From Delphinus delphis (taxonomy: Eukaryota; Chordata; Mammalia; Artiodactyla; Delphinidae): 64,000 nt of DNA. A program made the position numbers and the translations under genes. Shown piece after piece: positions 33,751 through 45,300 of the stretch; the first letter of the stretch is position 1, and every line of letters starts with the position of its first letter. The notes beneath the pieces were generated by a model. That model did no database searches. It had not been told where the DNA came from and was given only the letters and a program-made list of their open reading frames with translations. The stretch spans positions 11,275,501 through 11,339,500 of the forward strand of contig NC_082689.1 of assembly GCF_949987515.2 (NCBI RefSeq), given 5' to 3'.

Positions 33751-34090
33751 GTCGGTATATAAGGGCCTCCCCCAGCAGAAGGCGGCATCAGACCTCCCTC
33801 CCCTCCTGCATCTCCTTCCTCATCTCTCTCGCGTCCTCCCTACTTGACACCGTGGGCAGCTGTGGCTGTGGTGGCTGCCTCGGCTGGGGTGGCGGCAGCT
33901 GCGCCCCGGCTGCTGCCCCAGCTGCTGCCCCTGCTGCTACGGCGGCCCTGGGGGCTGCTGCGGCATCCCTGCGGTCTGCCGCCATCGCAGCACCTGGAGC
34001 TGCAGCCCGTGTGGCTGCGGCTGTGGAAAGGCTGCTGCCAGCACCAGAGCTGCTGCCAGAAGCAACGCTGTGCCGGGTGGGCCAGCTCAG
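33751..34090 (+). pseudogene. SCYGR/KRTAP28-like Cys-Gly-rich gene, remnant copy B
   Basis: TATA box TATATAAG (33756-33763), a leader shared with copy A, then GTG at 33852-33854 in place of the expected ATG. Three successive frames encode GSCGCGGCLGWGGGSC, then PGCCPSCCPCCYGGPGGCC ... SPCGCGCGK, then KGCCQHQSCCQKQRC, so at least two frameshifts separate parts of one small single-exon gene rich in Cys and Gly. Such proteins are keratin-associated-like matrix proteins of hair. An open frame of 147 codons across the same DNA reads as Ala-rich and is an out-of-frame artefact. Orientation is opposite to copy A, about 2.4 kb away. Confidence 0.72.
33756..33763 (+). promoter_or_regulatory. TATA box of SCYGR-like copy B
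   Basis: TATATAAG lies 89 bp upstream of the start-equivalent GTG and is embedded in GTATATAAGGGCC. The matching position in copy A reads GTACATAAGGG (about 90 bp from its GTG), a one-base change that spoils the TATA core. Conserved spacing in both copies shows the promoter was duplicated together with the gene. Confidence 0.6.
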
Positions 34091-35930
34091 CTGCTGGCAG
34101 CGTTTGCAGGGATTGGGTTTGTCTGTCGGCAAGTTTTTCCTCCAGCCCTCCCCGTCTCTCCTTCCGTGACCTGGAAGTCACTCCTGTGCACTCAAGGCTT
34201 GTAATCTCTGCCACATCACAAATTGATAATTTCAAAAGACCCTGCTATTGAGGTGAACAATAAGAACTGTGCAAACAAGACAGCCCAGCCGCTGTAGACA
34301 ATTCACATATTGAACAAACTTGAAAATCGAATCAGTTACTTTTTTGCTTTTCTGAAATTCTTTTACACAACTTCAATGCCCGCACTTGTTTTCACTGTGC
34401 CCGTACATTACATGCCATTTCTTCTGTATTCTGCCCAGCAGTGCTGTACTGCTAAAAATGAAATCTTAAATAGAATGCACCATACATTGATGGCTAAAGA
34501 CCTTTTTTTTTTCTACTTTTATTAATTGTCTTGCTACGAAAAGACCTTCTGTGGTCTCTAAATTCAGGAAAGCTAAATAAAGAAACCCTTGCTGGGAAGG
34601 ATTTCCCCAGTTGTAAGATTCTTTTCTTTTACGATCATCAGTTGCACTGATGCGTTATGGAACAATCACAAGCAGGTCTCAGAGCAGCCTGATTTACCAC
34701 ATTCTGTCTCCTTATCTCATTGTGACACTCATTTCTTTGAAGTCAATGGGAATGTTATTATTCTTTCCAAAAATTCCTACATCTCACCTTGGTTTGAAAG
34801 AACATGAACCCAGCTTGAGTTGTTGCCACTCCAGAATAACAGCTGGCGTTTCACCCCAAATCAGCCTACCCCATCCCTGCAAAGGATATTCTTAAGACAA
34901 ATGTAATACATTTCCAAACCTGCCTTAAATCTTCTCTTTTCAAACCTCAATTGGAAGTATATGGCCTCTGACACAAAACGCTTATCACAGAGAGTGATTT
35001 TTGTAAGAGGCCATGACCATGGATGGCCTCTGGCTCCTACATAGCAATGGCTCGGTGCCAGGATGTGTTGCGATGGATTGGGAACAGGTGTATGCAGGTG
35101 CTACCAAAGTTCACTGACCCAAGGTTAGGCCTGCACCTGAAGATTTAGGTCCTAATTTCTTTTTTACTCTGGTACTACTCTTAGAAACGGTGAAAATATT
35201 TTAATTCTGCATTTGCCAGTTTCTGAGAGTGATTCTCCGCCCCATTCTTATGAGAAGAACAAATAAATGAGCAAGACAGATCTAAGATGTTGATCAAGGC
35301 CCCCCCACTCATTTTATGCACATTAATGTGCAAGAGGATGAAGATTTTTGAAATTTCTGTGTGATATGGGGATAAGGATTACAATGACTCTTAGCCAAGC
35401 AACGCCAGGAATATACCATGAGTACCTGACTGTCAGGACCCAGGAAAATTCTCCTTGTGTGTAACTAAGTGAACGCAAGTCTAACATAGAGAGAAAACGT
35501 CTACAAAATTGAAGGATCCAATTACTATACTTAGTAGTTTTAGAAACTGGGAAGAATTCATCTACACTGACTTGTGCCATCTCCTACATTTTTAGAAACT
35601 TAATCATTTACCTTTAAACAAGAGACTTTCTCAACAATTCAGAGCAAAGGATGGCCTCTGGCCTATTTTCTTTAGAAAGACTCCAGGTATAAAAAACCCG
35701 TGTCCTCCACTGTTGGCCTATCCCAATGCACCCTCACCCCGGTACTTCACATCTTCCAGATGTACAACTGAAACCTTCCCTGCTTTCATGTTTCCCCTGG
35801 TCCACTGTAGACTTAGATGAGAGTCTGCTCATCAAAACTCTTTATAGACCTGAGGGCAGTCTTCAGTCTTTTTTTTTTTTCCCCAATAAGCCACAACCTC
35901 AAATTTTTGACCTTCAGTAGAGTTAGAATA
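34090..35930. other. Intergenic DNA between SCYGR-like copy B and MER20-like element
   Basis: No gene recognised. The phrase ATGGCCTCTG occurs at 34961, 35023 and 35651 (also 33276). A GGTATAAAAAACCC at about 35688 resembles a TATA box without an identifiable gene behind it. Confidence 0.35.
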
Positions 35931-35937
35931 TATTAGT

Positions 35938-36090
35938 CTATCTCAAAGTGTAGCCCCTGGAGCCAGCAGCATTGGCATAACCTGGGAACTTGTTAGAAAT
36001 GTAAATTCTCAGAGAGTCTGGAGGTGAAGCCAGTAATCTGTGTTCTAACAAGTCCTCCAGGTGCTTCTGATGCATGCTTGAATTCGAGAC
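35938..36090 (-). mobile_element. MER20-like hAT-Charlie element
   Basis: Left part TCTCAAAGTGTAGCCCCTGG, then CTTGTTAGAAATGTAAATTC and TCCTCCAGGTGCTTCTGATG, typical MER20-type phrases, in decayed form. Confidence 0.65.
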
Positions 36091-36179
36091 CTTTGGACTG
36101 TATCAGTATAGGAGAAGCAGCTTTTTTCCATTTAGATTTAGAGAACCATCTCATTATAATAGGCATCTAGTTAACCATT

Positions 36180-37470
36180 TCTATTTCATTTTTCCAGGGA
36201 AGTTTTTTTTTAATAGAGAAGATGATCTTTGGAAACTAAGGCTAGATGAAGAGTTCTTAGATTTGACACCAAAAATACGAACAGTAAAATAAAAAATTGA
36301 CAAATTGGACTGCATCAAAATTAAAAATGTTTGCTCTGTTAAAGACCTTGTTGAGAGGATGAGAAGACAAGCTATAGACTTGGAGAAAATATCTATAAAC
36401 CACATATCCCGCAAAGGACTTATATCTAGAATACATGAATAACTCTCAAAACTCCACAGTTAGAAAGCAAGCAACCAATTAGAAAATGGGCACAAGATGT
36501 GAACAGACAATTCACTGAAAGGATATACCGATGGCAAATGAGCACATGGAAAGGTGTTCTACATCATTAGCCATTAAAGAATGCAAATTAAAACCACAAT
36601 GAGATATCACTATATACCTACCAGAATGACCAAAATAGTGACAACCCAAAAGCTAGCAAGGATGCAGAGAAACTGAGTCACTCATACACTGTGAGCAAGA
36701 ATAAAATATGGTATAGGCGTTCTGGAAAAGTATATGGCAATTTCTTACAAAACCAAATGTGTTTACGATACAATTTAGCAATTGTACTCTCAGACATTTA
36801 TCCCAGAGAAATGAAAACTTAATGTTCACAAAAAACCTATACATAAATGCTTATGGCAGCTTTATCCATAATAGCCCCAAACTGGAAACAGCTCAGAAGT
36901 CTTTCAATAGGTGAAGAGTTAAACAAGCTATGGTATATCCATCCCCGGAATACCGCTCAGTCATAAAAAAGGAACGAACTACTGCTCCATGCAAAACGTG
37001 GATGACCTCGATGGAATGATGCTGAGGGAAAAGCCCAGCTCAACAGGATACATAGTGTATAATTCCATGTGTATAACATTCTTGCCATAACAAAAGTACT
37101 GAGATGGAGAACAGGTTAGTGGTTACTAGGGGTTAGAGAGGAAGAGAGGGAAGGGGGTGAACGTGACTGGAAAAGGGTAACGGGAGGGGTCCTGGTGACA
37201 GAACAGTTGTGTCTTCACTGCGGTGGTCACACACGTCTACACGTGCAATAAAATTGCACAGAGGTAAGTACATGCAAATGAGTGCCTGTAAAACTGGTGA
37301 AATCCGAACACAGTGTAATGTCAGTTTCTCAGCTGTGATTCTCTACTACAGTTATGCAGGATGTTACTACTGGGGGAAACTGAGTGAAGGGTGTGCAGGA
37401 CCTCTCTGCATTCTTTCTTTCAAGTGCATGTGAATCTACAACTATCACCAAATAAAAAGCTTAAAAAAAA
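36180..37470 (+). mobile_element. Ancient L1 (L1M-type) ORF2 tail and 3' end
   Basis: ACAAATTGGACTGCATCAAA, GCAAAGGACTTATATCTAGA, ATGAGATATCACTATATACC, TATCCATAATAGCCCCAAAC and GCATGTGAATCTACAACTAT are standard old-L1 phrases in order. Heavily mutated, no usable frame. Confidence 0.85.
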
Positions 37471-37769
37471 TTAAGCTGCAAAGAACACGTCTAGATCAAG
37501 ATGGCACCTAGGCTGACTGAGACCCCTAAAGCCCTCCTTTCCAGCTCCTCTCTGGCGACTCCGTTTGCTCATTCTCACCCCCACTTCCTCCTGTGTCTGG
37601 ATTGTCCTACCTTCACCATGTACACTTGGTGAATTTCTCTTTCAACAACATCCAATTCTTTCTCCAGTACCATCAACCCCGCCACTAGCCACTGTCTCTT
37701 TTCTGAACTACAGGTGTAATCTCCAAATTACTCTCCACGCTTCACCCTTATCCCCGATAAATTCCCTTT

Positions 37770-38530
37770 TCCACACAGCAGCTAGAGTTTGGACCACATC
37801 ATGCCGAGCTGACAACCCACCAATGGCTTCCCTTCATGCTCTGGGTTTGTCTTAATCCCTTACCCCAGCCCACAAGGCTCTACATGATTGACCCCTCCCC
37901 TTCCCTTCATCAGCCCCACTCACCAGCCACACTTGCCTTCTTTCCATTCTCAAATACATAAAGCATGTTCCAACTTGCACAATTTTGCCCTCGCTGCTTT
38001 CTATGCCTGGAATAAAGTTTTCCAAGTCTTTGCACAATTGATTCCTGCTTAACTTTCAGGTAGAAAATTAAACCTCACCTCTGTAGAGTGATCTTTTCTG
38101 ATCACTCACGCTGAAGTAGCCCTTAGGGTATGGTGTTTGTAAACACCAGAATTTTGCTTCTTCGTTGGCCCTTATTGTTTTTCTCTCTCCCTCCTTGAGA
38201 GTTGAGTCCTACCTGCCTATCAGTGCTGTGTGCCTGGTGCCCACCACAGTGCCAGGCACACCCTCAGTCAACACCCACTCAGAGAAAGAAAGGGAGCTCT
38301 GCAGGCTGACTCTGACCAGCTGGCTTCCTCCCCATCATTCAGAGTCAATTACTCCCTTACCTGTGCAAGCAGCTGCCTTTTACATGATCTCACTGGTACA
38401 TCAACACAATCATGCACGTGCTTGTTTACAAGACCTTGCAGTTCTAGAGAGCAGGAGCCACATGTTTTGATTTTGAATTCCCAGGTCTTTTCACAGTATG
38501 AGGCATCAATTAATATTTGATGAATGAAGG
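37770..38530 (+). repeat. L2-like LINE 3' end
   Basis: CACACAGCAGCTAGAGTTTG, CCAATGGCTTCCCTTC, CCACAAGGCTCTACATGATT, CTTTCTATGCCTGGAATAAA and, near the end, AGAGAGCAGGAGCCACATG and TTAATATTTGATGAATGAA follow the usual L2-like order. Confidence 0.65.
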
Positions 38531-40520
38531 ACCATCCTCTTTCCAGGGGATGACACCAGGTGGTCACGACCCCAGGAATCCATTTAAAGCCATTTACAAG
38601 GCCAGCGAGGATGGGTATTGAACAGTGTCTCACGTGAGGTATAAGGGTCAGACACCGATGACCTGACAATTCCCTTCTCATTAAAGTACGCAATTCAGCC
38701 GTGTCCTTAAGCTTCTGGCCAAAGACATTCTTCACAGAAAACTCACAAAATAAAGGAGCAAAGCTGAAAACCAAAAGCACAATTGCATCTTCTAGAAAGA
38801 TTTTAAACTGGAATGCTTTTAAAAAGGTACCTCATCTAAAACAGTAGGGAAAGGAAAGCCCCATAATAGTCATACAACAAATTTCATTCAAAATTAAATC
38901 AGTGATTCTCATAAGGGATGCCCAAGTGACCTTGCTTCTGGGAGGTCACCAGAGCGGATGATGGAAACTCAGAGAATAAAGTCATCTTAAAAGCCAAGTG
39001 GGTTTTTTAAACCCATGCTAATGTAAGATCATGCTAATGCCCTTTTAAAAAGACATTAAGATGATCTCCCAATTCATCTAGAGTTTCTTTTTTTGTGGTT
39101 TTTGTTGCTTGTTACAAAAAAGTGTCATAATTAGACACAAGCAAAACTGAGCTACCAAAAAAAAAAATATATATATAGGCCCCATAGTTGGAAAATAAAA
39201 AGAAAACCTTTGGAATGAGGTACCTAAAATGTCTAATCTATGTGGATACTTCTTAACACCCTCCATCTAAGTGTCTCAACAGGCCAGAAACTCGGCTTCC
39301 AAAGAGAAGACTTACCCCCGGTGCTTCCCACCAGCTCCACACTTGCAGACCGAGCTTCACCCAGCCCCACCTAGCCCCAGGGGCAGAGCTGCCACTCAGT
39401 TCCATCACCAGCCTCTTCATCCTGGGGTAAAAAGACTTACCAGCAGAACCAAGGCAAGACCAAAGAGATATGCCTATTTCCCTGGGACCCAAGATCTTCA
39501 AAATGACTTTTGACTATTTTTCAAGGAGAGTATTCGCGGATATTCTTTTCCCTTTGAGCTATTCTGACACAGGACAGAATAAAGAAATTAGAAACTAAGA
39601 GCCACTGAAAGGAACAAAAAAGGGGTGTCTGGGACACATCACTAACCCACCAGGAGCCAGCAGGTAGGACCAAATCTTCATCAAACACTTCTCAACGAGA
39701 CCATAGAATATGGGGCTGAGTATTTTTACCCAGAAATCACCAGCTCTGTAACTGTTCATAAGACTCTGGGAATAGAGGGTGGGAGGCTATAATTACCACT
39801 GGTGGCTCTACGATGCCTTTTAAACTTGAGGTCAGAAAAGAACCTGAGTGTTTTAAGACTGATGGGCTAGGATGGGTCAGGAGGCTGTGATAGATGGAAG
39901 ATGTACATTGACTGGGGAGTTCAAACAGGTAATTGAAGGGATAACATAAAGTAAGGCCTTAAGGGCAAGTGACCAGTATCACTATTTGTCTTTTTCTTAA
40001 TACAAGAATTGGTGCCTTGGAACAAGCGTTGAGTGGGCACGGCAGGCAGAGCCATCTGGTTTTGTCCATATCACAGTGCAGCTGTCTGCCTGTCAATAAG
40101 TCACTAAACTTCTCTAAACAGCCATTTCTTCCCTTGTAAACATTGGGCTCAGGCTCTCCCAAGGACCCGTCCAGCTCTTAATTCTTCTGTGAGTTTAATG
40201 ATAATACAGAATGATCCATTTTAAAAATTATTCTCTAGATATATGTTCATAAAGGGAATTACTGATTTATCTAAAGAGGGCAGAAGTTACTTTTATTTGA
40301 TCTGGATTGATGGTTTCATTTTTTTTAACTTAATATATACAACTATGTAATTGTGAAATGATTTCAGTCAAATTTACTGATATGATGAGGATAAGCAGAT
40401 GATGCTAGAATTGTAATTTAATATAAGCATATAGACCCAAATTTTATTCTTAAAAGTTAGACCAGACCTAAAAGAAATTTAGACTCTGAACAAGTAAAAA
40501 CTTGAAAACAAAACCCACGA
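38531..40520. other. Intergenic DNA, no gene recognised
   Basis: A weak MIR-like piece lies at about 40070-40200 (CAATAAGTCACTAAACTTCTC). Nothing else identified. Confidence 0.35.
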
Positions 40521-40529
40521 TAATAATGA

Positions 40530-40760
40530 AGGTATAATAATAGTCACCACTTACGGAGAGCATACATACATCAATCTAACTTAATTCCGATGATAATCCT
40601 GACAGATCAATATCATGATCTACATTTTACAAAGGGAAAAACTAACGTTCAGGGAAATTAAATAAGCTGCTAAAGGTGCAAGGCTTTCTGAGGTGTGGAG
40701 CTGGAATTTCGATCCAGATTTGAGTTTTTATAGCCCATGTTCTCAGTTACTGCACTGCCA
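40530..40760 (+). repeat. MIR SINE
   Basis: ATGATAATCCTGACAGATCA, CATTTTACAAAGGGAAAAAC, AATAAGCTGCTAAAGGTGCA and AGGTGTGGAGCTGGAATTTC follow the MIR layout; among the better preserved ones here. Confidence 0.8.
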
Positions 40761-41664
40761 ACACCAGCAGGGTCACAGAAACAGTGGGTTGCTGGATAAA
40801 CTTGGGCAAATGGTGGGGTAGGGGTGACCAGACGCCTCCATATATTTTAGCAGTAACTACCAGCACTGTTCATTCTCTCTGGATAAGGACAATCAATTTA
40901 TCAGGAAATATTTGAGGCCAGCTGAATTCTTTCTTGATTTGAGCTGTGTCAGTGCCCTATCACATTAAAAGCAGCAAAGAAACACAGATATCAGGTTCTT
41001 TCCAAGCCGAGGACAGGACGATTTTCCCTTTGTACCTTAGCTAGTCCATCCCTTGCTTTTCTCACTGCCACTTGTAGCTTCTCTTTCGTGTCCCATGCCA
41101 CCTCAACCCAAACGTGACCCGGTAAAAGTCGTGAGCTTCTTTCATCACAGACACAACCCACCTGGTGTCTTCAACCATGTTATCAGAGCATCTTATATGA
41201 AGTCTGAGAATACTCGTCAATAAAGTGCTGAAACAATCAATTACGACCAGACTGCTCATAACATCACTTGAGCAAGTGGATAATATTTGCTAAGTGGCTG
41301 ATGGCAAAAGCCATTCCAGGAAGGGAAGCAGTGGAACCGCCAGCCAAATCATCATTGGGAAATGAGTCACAGGGACCCATTTCATCGCCCCTGGGAAATG
41401 AGTCAAAGGAATTCAATTTAGGATGACATATGTATTTAGTTCACTTGTTGAATTGCTCCAAAAAAAAAAAAAAAAAAAAGAACGAATGAGTGCCTACTAC
41501 TTGCTAGCACCGGTTTGGTGCTAGGGATACAGAGGAAGTCCCCATAGTCCAGTTAGGGGAGATTAAACATTTGAATGACTTACCCGGGCATAGTTATTTT
41601 ATTTTTGCATTCTTAATTGTGATATCATTCACATACACTTTTCCTTTTTAAAGTATACAATTCA

Positions 41665-41790
41665 GGACTTTCTTGGTGGCGCAGTGGTTAAGAATCCACC
41701 TGCCAATACAGCGGACACGGGTTCGAGCCCTGGTCTGCGAAGATCACGCCGCAGAGCAACCAAGTCCGTGCGCCACAACTATCCACTCTC
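41665..41790 (+). repeat. Truncated CHR-1-type SINE
   Basis: Head only: TTGGTGGCGCAGTGGTTAAG, box B GGTTCGAGCCC, then stops near 41790 with no A-tail. Diverged relative to the other copies. Confidence 0.85.
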
Positions 41791-41963
41791 TACAGACTAG
41801 CTTTGCATAAAACGCAGATTCTGATTACTATCCTGGGATGGGAATTTACATGGCTAACAACCTCCCAGGCAACGTCCAGGCTGTAGGTCCTCAGATCACA
41901 CATTGAGTACCAAGTGGCCATAATCATCTTTAATGCAATAGGTGCAATATATATGCTTTAGAG

Positions 41964-42168
41964 CAGCGGTCCCCAACCTTTTTGGCACCAGACACGGGTT
42001 TCGTGGAAGACAATTTTTCCACGGACGTGGCTGGGGATGGTTCAGGCGGTAACGTGCGCGATGGGGAGCGGTGGGGAGTGGCAGGTGAAGCTTTGCTTGC
42101 TTGACTGCCACTCACCTCCTGCTGTGTGGCCCGGTTCTGGTCCACAGCCTGGGGGTTGGGGACCCCTG
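41964..42168 (-). mobile_element. MER1-like hAT-Charlie element
   Basis: Inverted ends CAGCGGTCCCCAACC and GGTTGGGGACCCCTG. Flanking 8-mers CTTTAGAG (41956-41963) and ATTTAGAG (42169-42176) match at 7 of 8, the expected hAT duplication length. Confidence 0.88.
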
Positions 42169-42629
42169 ATTTAGAGAATTCCAAACTAATACTATTTTAC
42201 ACTAACTTTAAATACAATTATTATTATTGACTCTTACACTGCTTTCCATGTTCTTCATGCCCTAGGAATTTGGAAGTGTTTGCAACAAGTACTCCTACAC
42301 ACACATACCCCATCCTTTATTCAAATGCTGGGAGGACAAAGCTGTCCAAAGTGCAGCAAATAGCAGCTTCTCCATCAATACGGAGTTCCCACAACATAAA
42401 CGCCCGTCTTTCCTGCTTCCTTCAGCTTCTGCTCAGCCTTAGCCCTCAGTCTTACATTCTACTATCCTTTCAAGGTGGCTACTCCTTTATATGTCTGCCT
42501 AAGGCCAGACTGAGATCCCTCCTACTCTCCAGAGCCCTTTTCCCTGCCCTTGGCTTGCGTGTTTGCATACATCAGCCTTCCCCCATCTAGACGATCAGTT
42601 CTTCCAGGGCACTGTGGTGGAGAGGTTCT

Positions 42630-42790
42630 GAACATCTGTTTGGAGAGTTCTGCCACCTACTTTCCTTGAGCAAGTAAACCGCCATATTAGCCTTAGTTTC
42701 GTCTGGTAAAACAGAAGTCATATAAGGTTGTGATTATAGGAAATAATGTTTACAAAACATTTAGCAAAGTGGCACCAAATTAACACCGAC
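42630..42790 (-). repeat. MIR SINE fragment
   Basis: GAGAGTTCTGCCACCTACTT, CTTGAGCAAGTAAACC and CCTTAGTTTCGTCTGGTAAA resemble MIR in decayed form. Confidence 0.55.
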
Positions 42791-42993
42791 TAAATGGAAG
42801 CTACTACGACAATGACGTACAGCATTCAGTATAATCTTTCACATGAGAAATTCTCAAACGTTACTTAAAAAGTCAAAATTGTTCTGCATTTTAAAAGGTA
42901 TTATTTCTGAATAGGGGAAACTGAAAATATTGGAAGTCTTTGCATGGCGCACTAGGATTTGCAAGGTCCTCTAACCTAAAATTTCCAGTTTAG

Positions 42994-43185
42994 GGGCTTC
43001 CCTGGTGGCACAGTGGTTGAGAGTCCGCCTGCCGATGCAGGGGACATGGGTTTGTGCCCCGGTCCGGGAAGATCCCACATGCCGCGGAGCGGCTAGGCCC
43101 GTGAGCCATGGCCGCTGAGCCTGCGAGTCCGGAGCCTGTGCTCCGCAACGGGAGAGGCCACAACAGTGAGAGGCCCGCATATCAC

Positions 43186-43216
<31 letters not shown>

Positions 43217-43221
43217 AAAAT
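42994..43221 (+). repeat. CHR-type SINE with (AAAT)n tail
   Basis: Full head and body; the tail is ten or so TAAA units in place of plain A. Direct repeat AAAATTTCCAGTTTAGG and AAAATTCCCAGTTTAGG (16 of 17). Confidence 0.95.
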
Positions 43222-45109
43222 AAAATTCCCAGTTTAGGATACTGGACATCTTATCTGGAAAGCCTGGTAATTCCTCTCTTCTCTGAGGGAGCTACCCAAA
43301 TATATTTAGTAAATGAAAAGAACAATAAGGCTTGAAAGGAACTGTACGGTTCTAAAATCGTTAACTACTGTATTCTATAAGTTTACAGTATTCTTCGGTG
43401 ATAGCCTTATAGAAATTTAGTCTGAATTGTTATTTATAACCATAAGCATTAAAATGTTTGAAATTCTATGATTCCACAAAATTTTACTTAGTTCCCTCAT
43501 CAAAAATTCTCTTAAAAACCTTAAAGGTTTTTAAGAAGAGCATACTGCAGAGATAACATTTGAAGATAGAACAGTCAAGAAACTTGCAGAACTGGTAAAA
43601 AGAGCGATCCAGACTCAAGAAGCACATCAAATTCCAAGCACAAAATAAAAATAAACACCCACATCCAGACACATCGTAGTGAAACTAATACCCTGCCTCG
43701 CCAGGCCCCCACCAATAGCCATTTCTAGGTTGCTATGTGTCGCAACTACAGGGTAGGGAGAAAAGATGAGCTTCTGAGCCTGAATAATGATCAGTTCAAC
43801 TGAAGTATCTGAATACATTCATCCTTCTCTAACTAGTTTAAAGGGGAAAAAAATTATGGAACTAAGAGGAAATTTCTAGATTTGAAATTCCATTACAGAT
43901 GATGTTATTCAGCCTGAAAGTTAAATGACATTATTAACAATAGACAAAGTCCTTGATTGTGCCTCTGTAATTTCATAACGATATACAATGTAATAAATAA
44001 AAATACAGATTTAGGTGATCCAATTAATAGTTCCAAGTTAACTTTTAGAACAATTCATAAATGAGAAAATTCAACTAGTAAACTATGGTAAAATCAACCC
44101 CACCAATAAATAAAGGCATTATTTCATATGCCTTAAATTAGCAATCATTAAAAGGAATTCCCTCTGACAAGTGGAGATTGAAGAAAGAATGGCCCACATG
44201 TCTTTTTCGTATTTATAAATATTAAAATAATCCCTTTAAACAGTAATTTAGTTGAGAGGATAAAATGTTAATCCTTATAAGCCATCAGTGTGATTTTTTT
44301 TTTCAGAATTTATTCCAAGAAATAACACAAATGAAAGGTTATATACAGCAAGGTACTCACTTAACATTAAACTATGAAAAATGTTAAATGACCATGAAGA
44401 CTACATAGCAATACAGAAAATATCTGAGACGTACCCAAGTTCTTAAGATGTACACTCTTCACTCAGCAGTTCCATTTCTAAGAAGCACGAGGCCAAACCC
44501 CAAGTGTGCAGAAGTATAGGTAAAATTTCTGATGTTGAAAAATTGGAAACAATCTAAATGTTTATCATAGGGATGAAACATCACTGTAAGAGAATACAGA
44601 TCTACATTTGAAATTGAAAGAAACCCATGATATACTGAGGAAAATGTTACAAAGTAGTAAGCATAGCATAATTCCATTCCGGAAGAAGTCTTTATATTCA
44701 CTTATACATGGAACAAAATCCAGAAGTACTTACAATATACCTGCACAGGATTATAGTTTTTTAAAAAATAATTTTCTGTATTTTCAGATTCTTTACAGTG
44801 AGCATATATTATTTTTACAATCAGGAAAAATAATAAATGTAGTTCCAATTCGGAAGAAAATTATCTGGGAAAAGTACAATATTAAAAATTAACCAGCTAT
44901 GATCACAATGCAAAATTTCATATGGGCAAAAAGCAAATACGGAGAGAAAAAAAACAAAACTAGATCGTTGGGGATAAGAACGCTGAGTTTGAGTTCCATT
45001 AAATGTTTGTGAAAGTTCTTTTTTTTTTTTTTTTTTAAACTCACACTCTTCTTATTAAAACTGCTGGAACTAAGAGCTTCAAGGGGGGGAATACAATATG
45101 AGAGGATGA

Positions 45110-45300
45110 ATCTTAAAAGTCAGGTAGACTTCTAGTCCTGCCACTTACTAAACAGCTGTATAATCTCGGCGAAGTAGACACCTAAATGCCAATTTTGTGA
45201 CAAATACTGCCTGGAAGTTGTTGTGGCCATTAAATGATATCAATTATATGAGGTGCACCTCACTAAGTTGGTAATTAACAAATAGTGGCCATAACATTAA
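45110..45300 (-). repeat. MIR SINE fragment
   Basis: GACTTCTAGTCCTGCCACTT, ACTAAACAGCTGTATAATCT and CATTAAATGATATCAATTAT fit a decayed MIR. Confidence 0.6.

Noticed and set aside
33726..34169. 147-codon Ala-rich ORF
   Set aside because: Out-of-frame reading through SCYGR-like copy B; the Cys/Gly frame matches a known family, the Ala frame matches nothing.
35685..35920. A gene behind the GGTATAAAAAACCC TATA-like sequence
   Set aside because: No recognisable coding sequence or family match follows; kept only as a note.
37565..38470. Several 60-100 codon ORFs
   Set aside because: They fall in an L2-like LINE 3' end and are not conserved coding frames.
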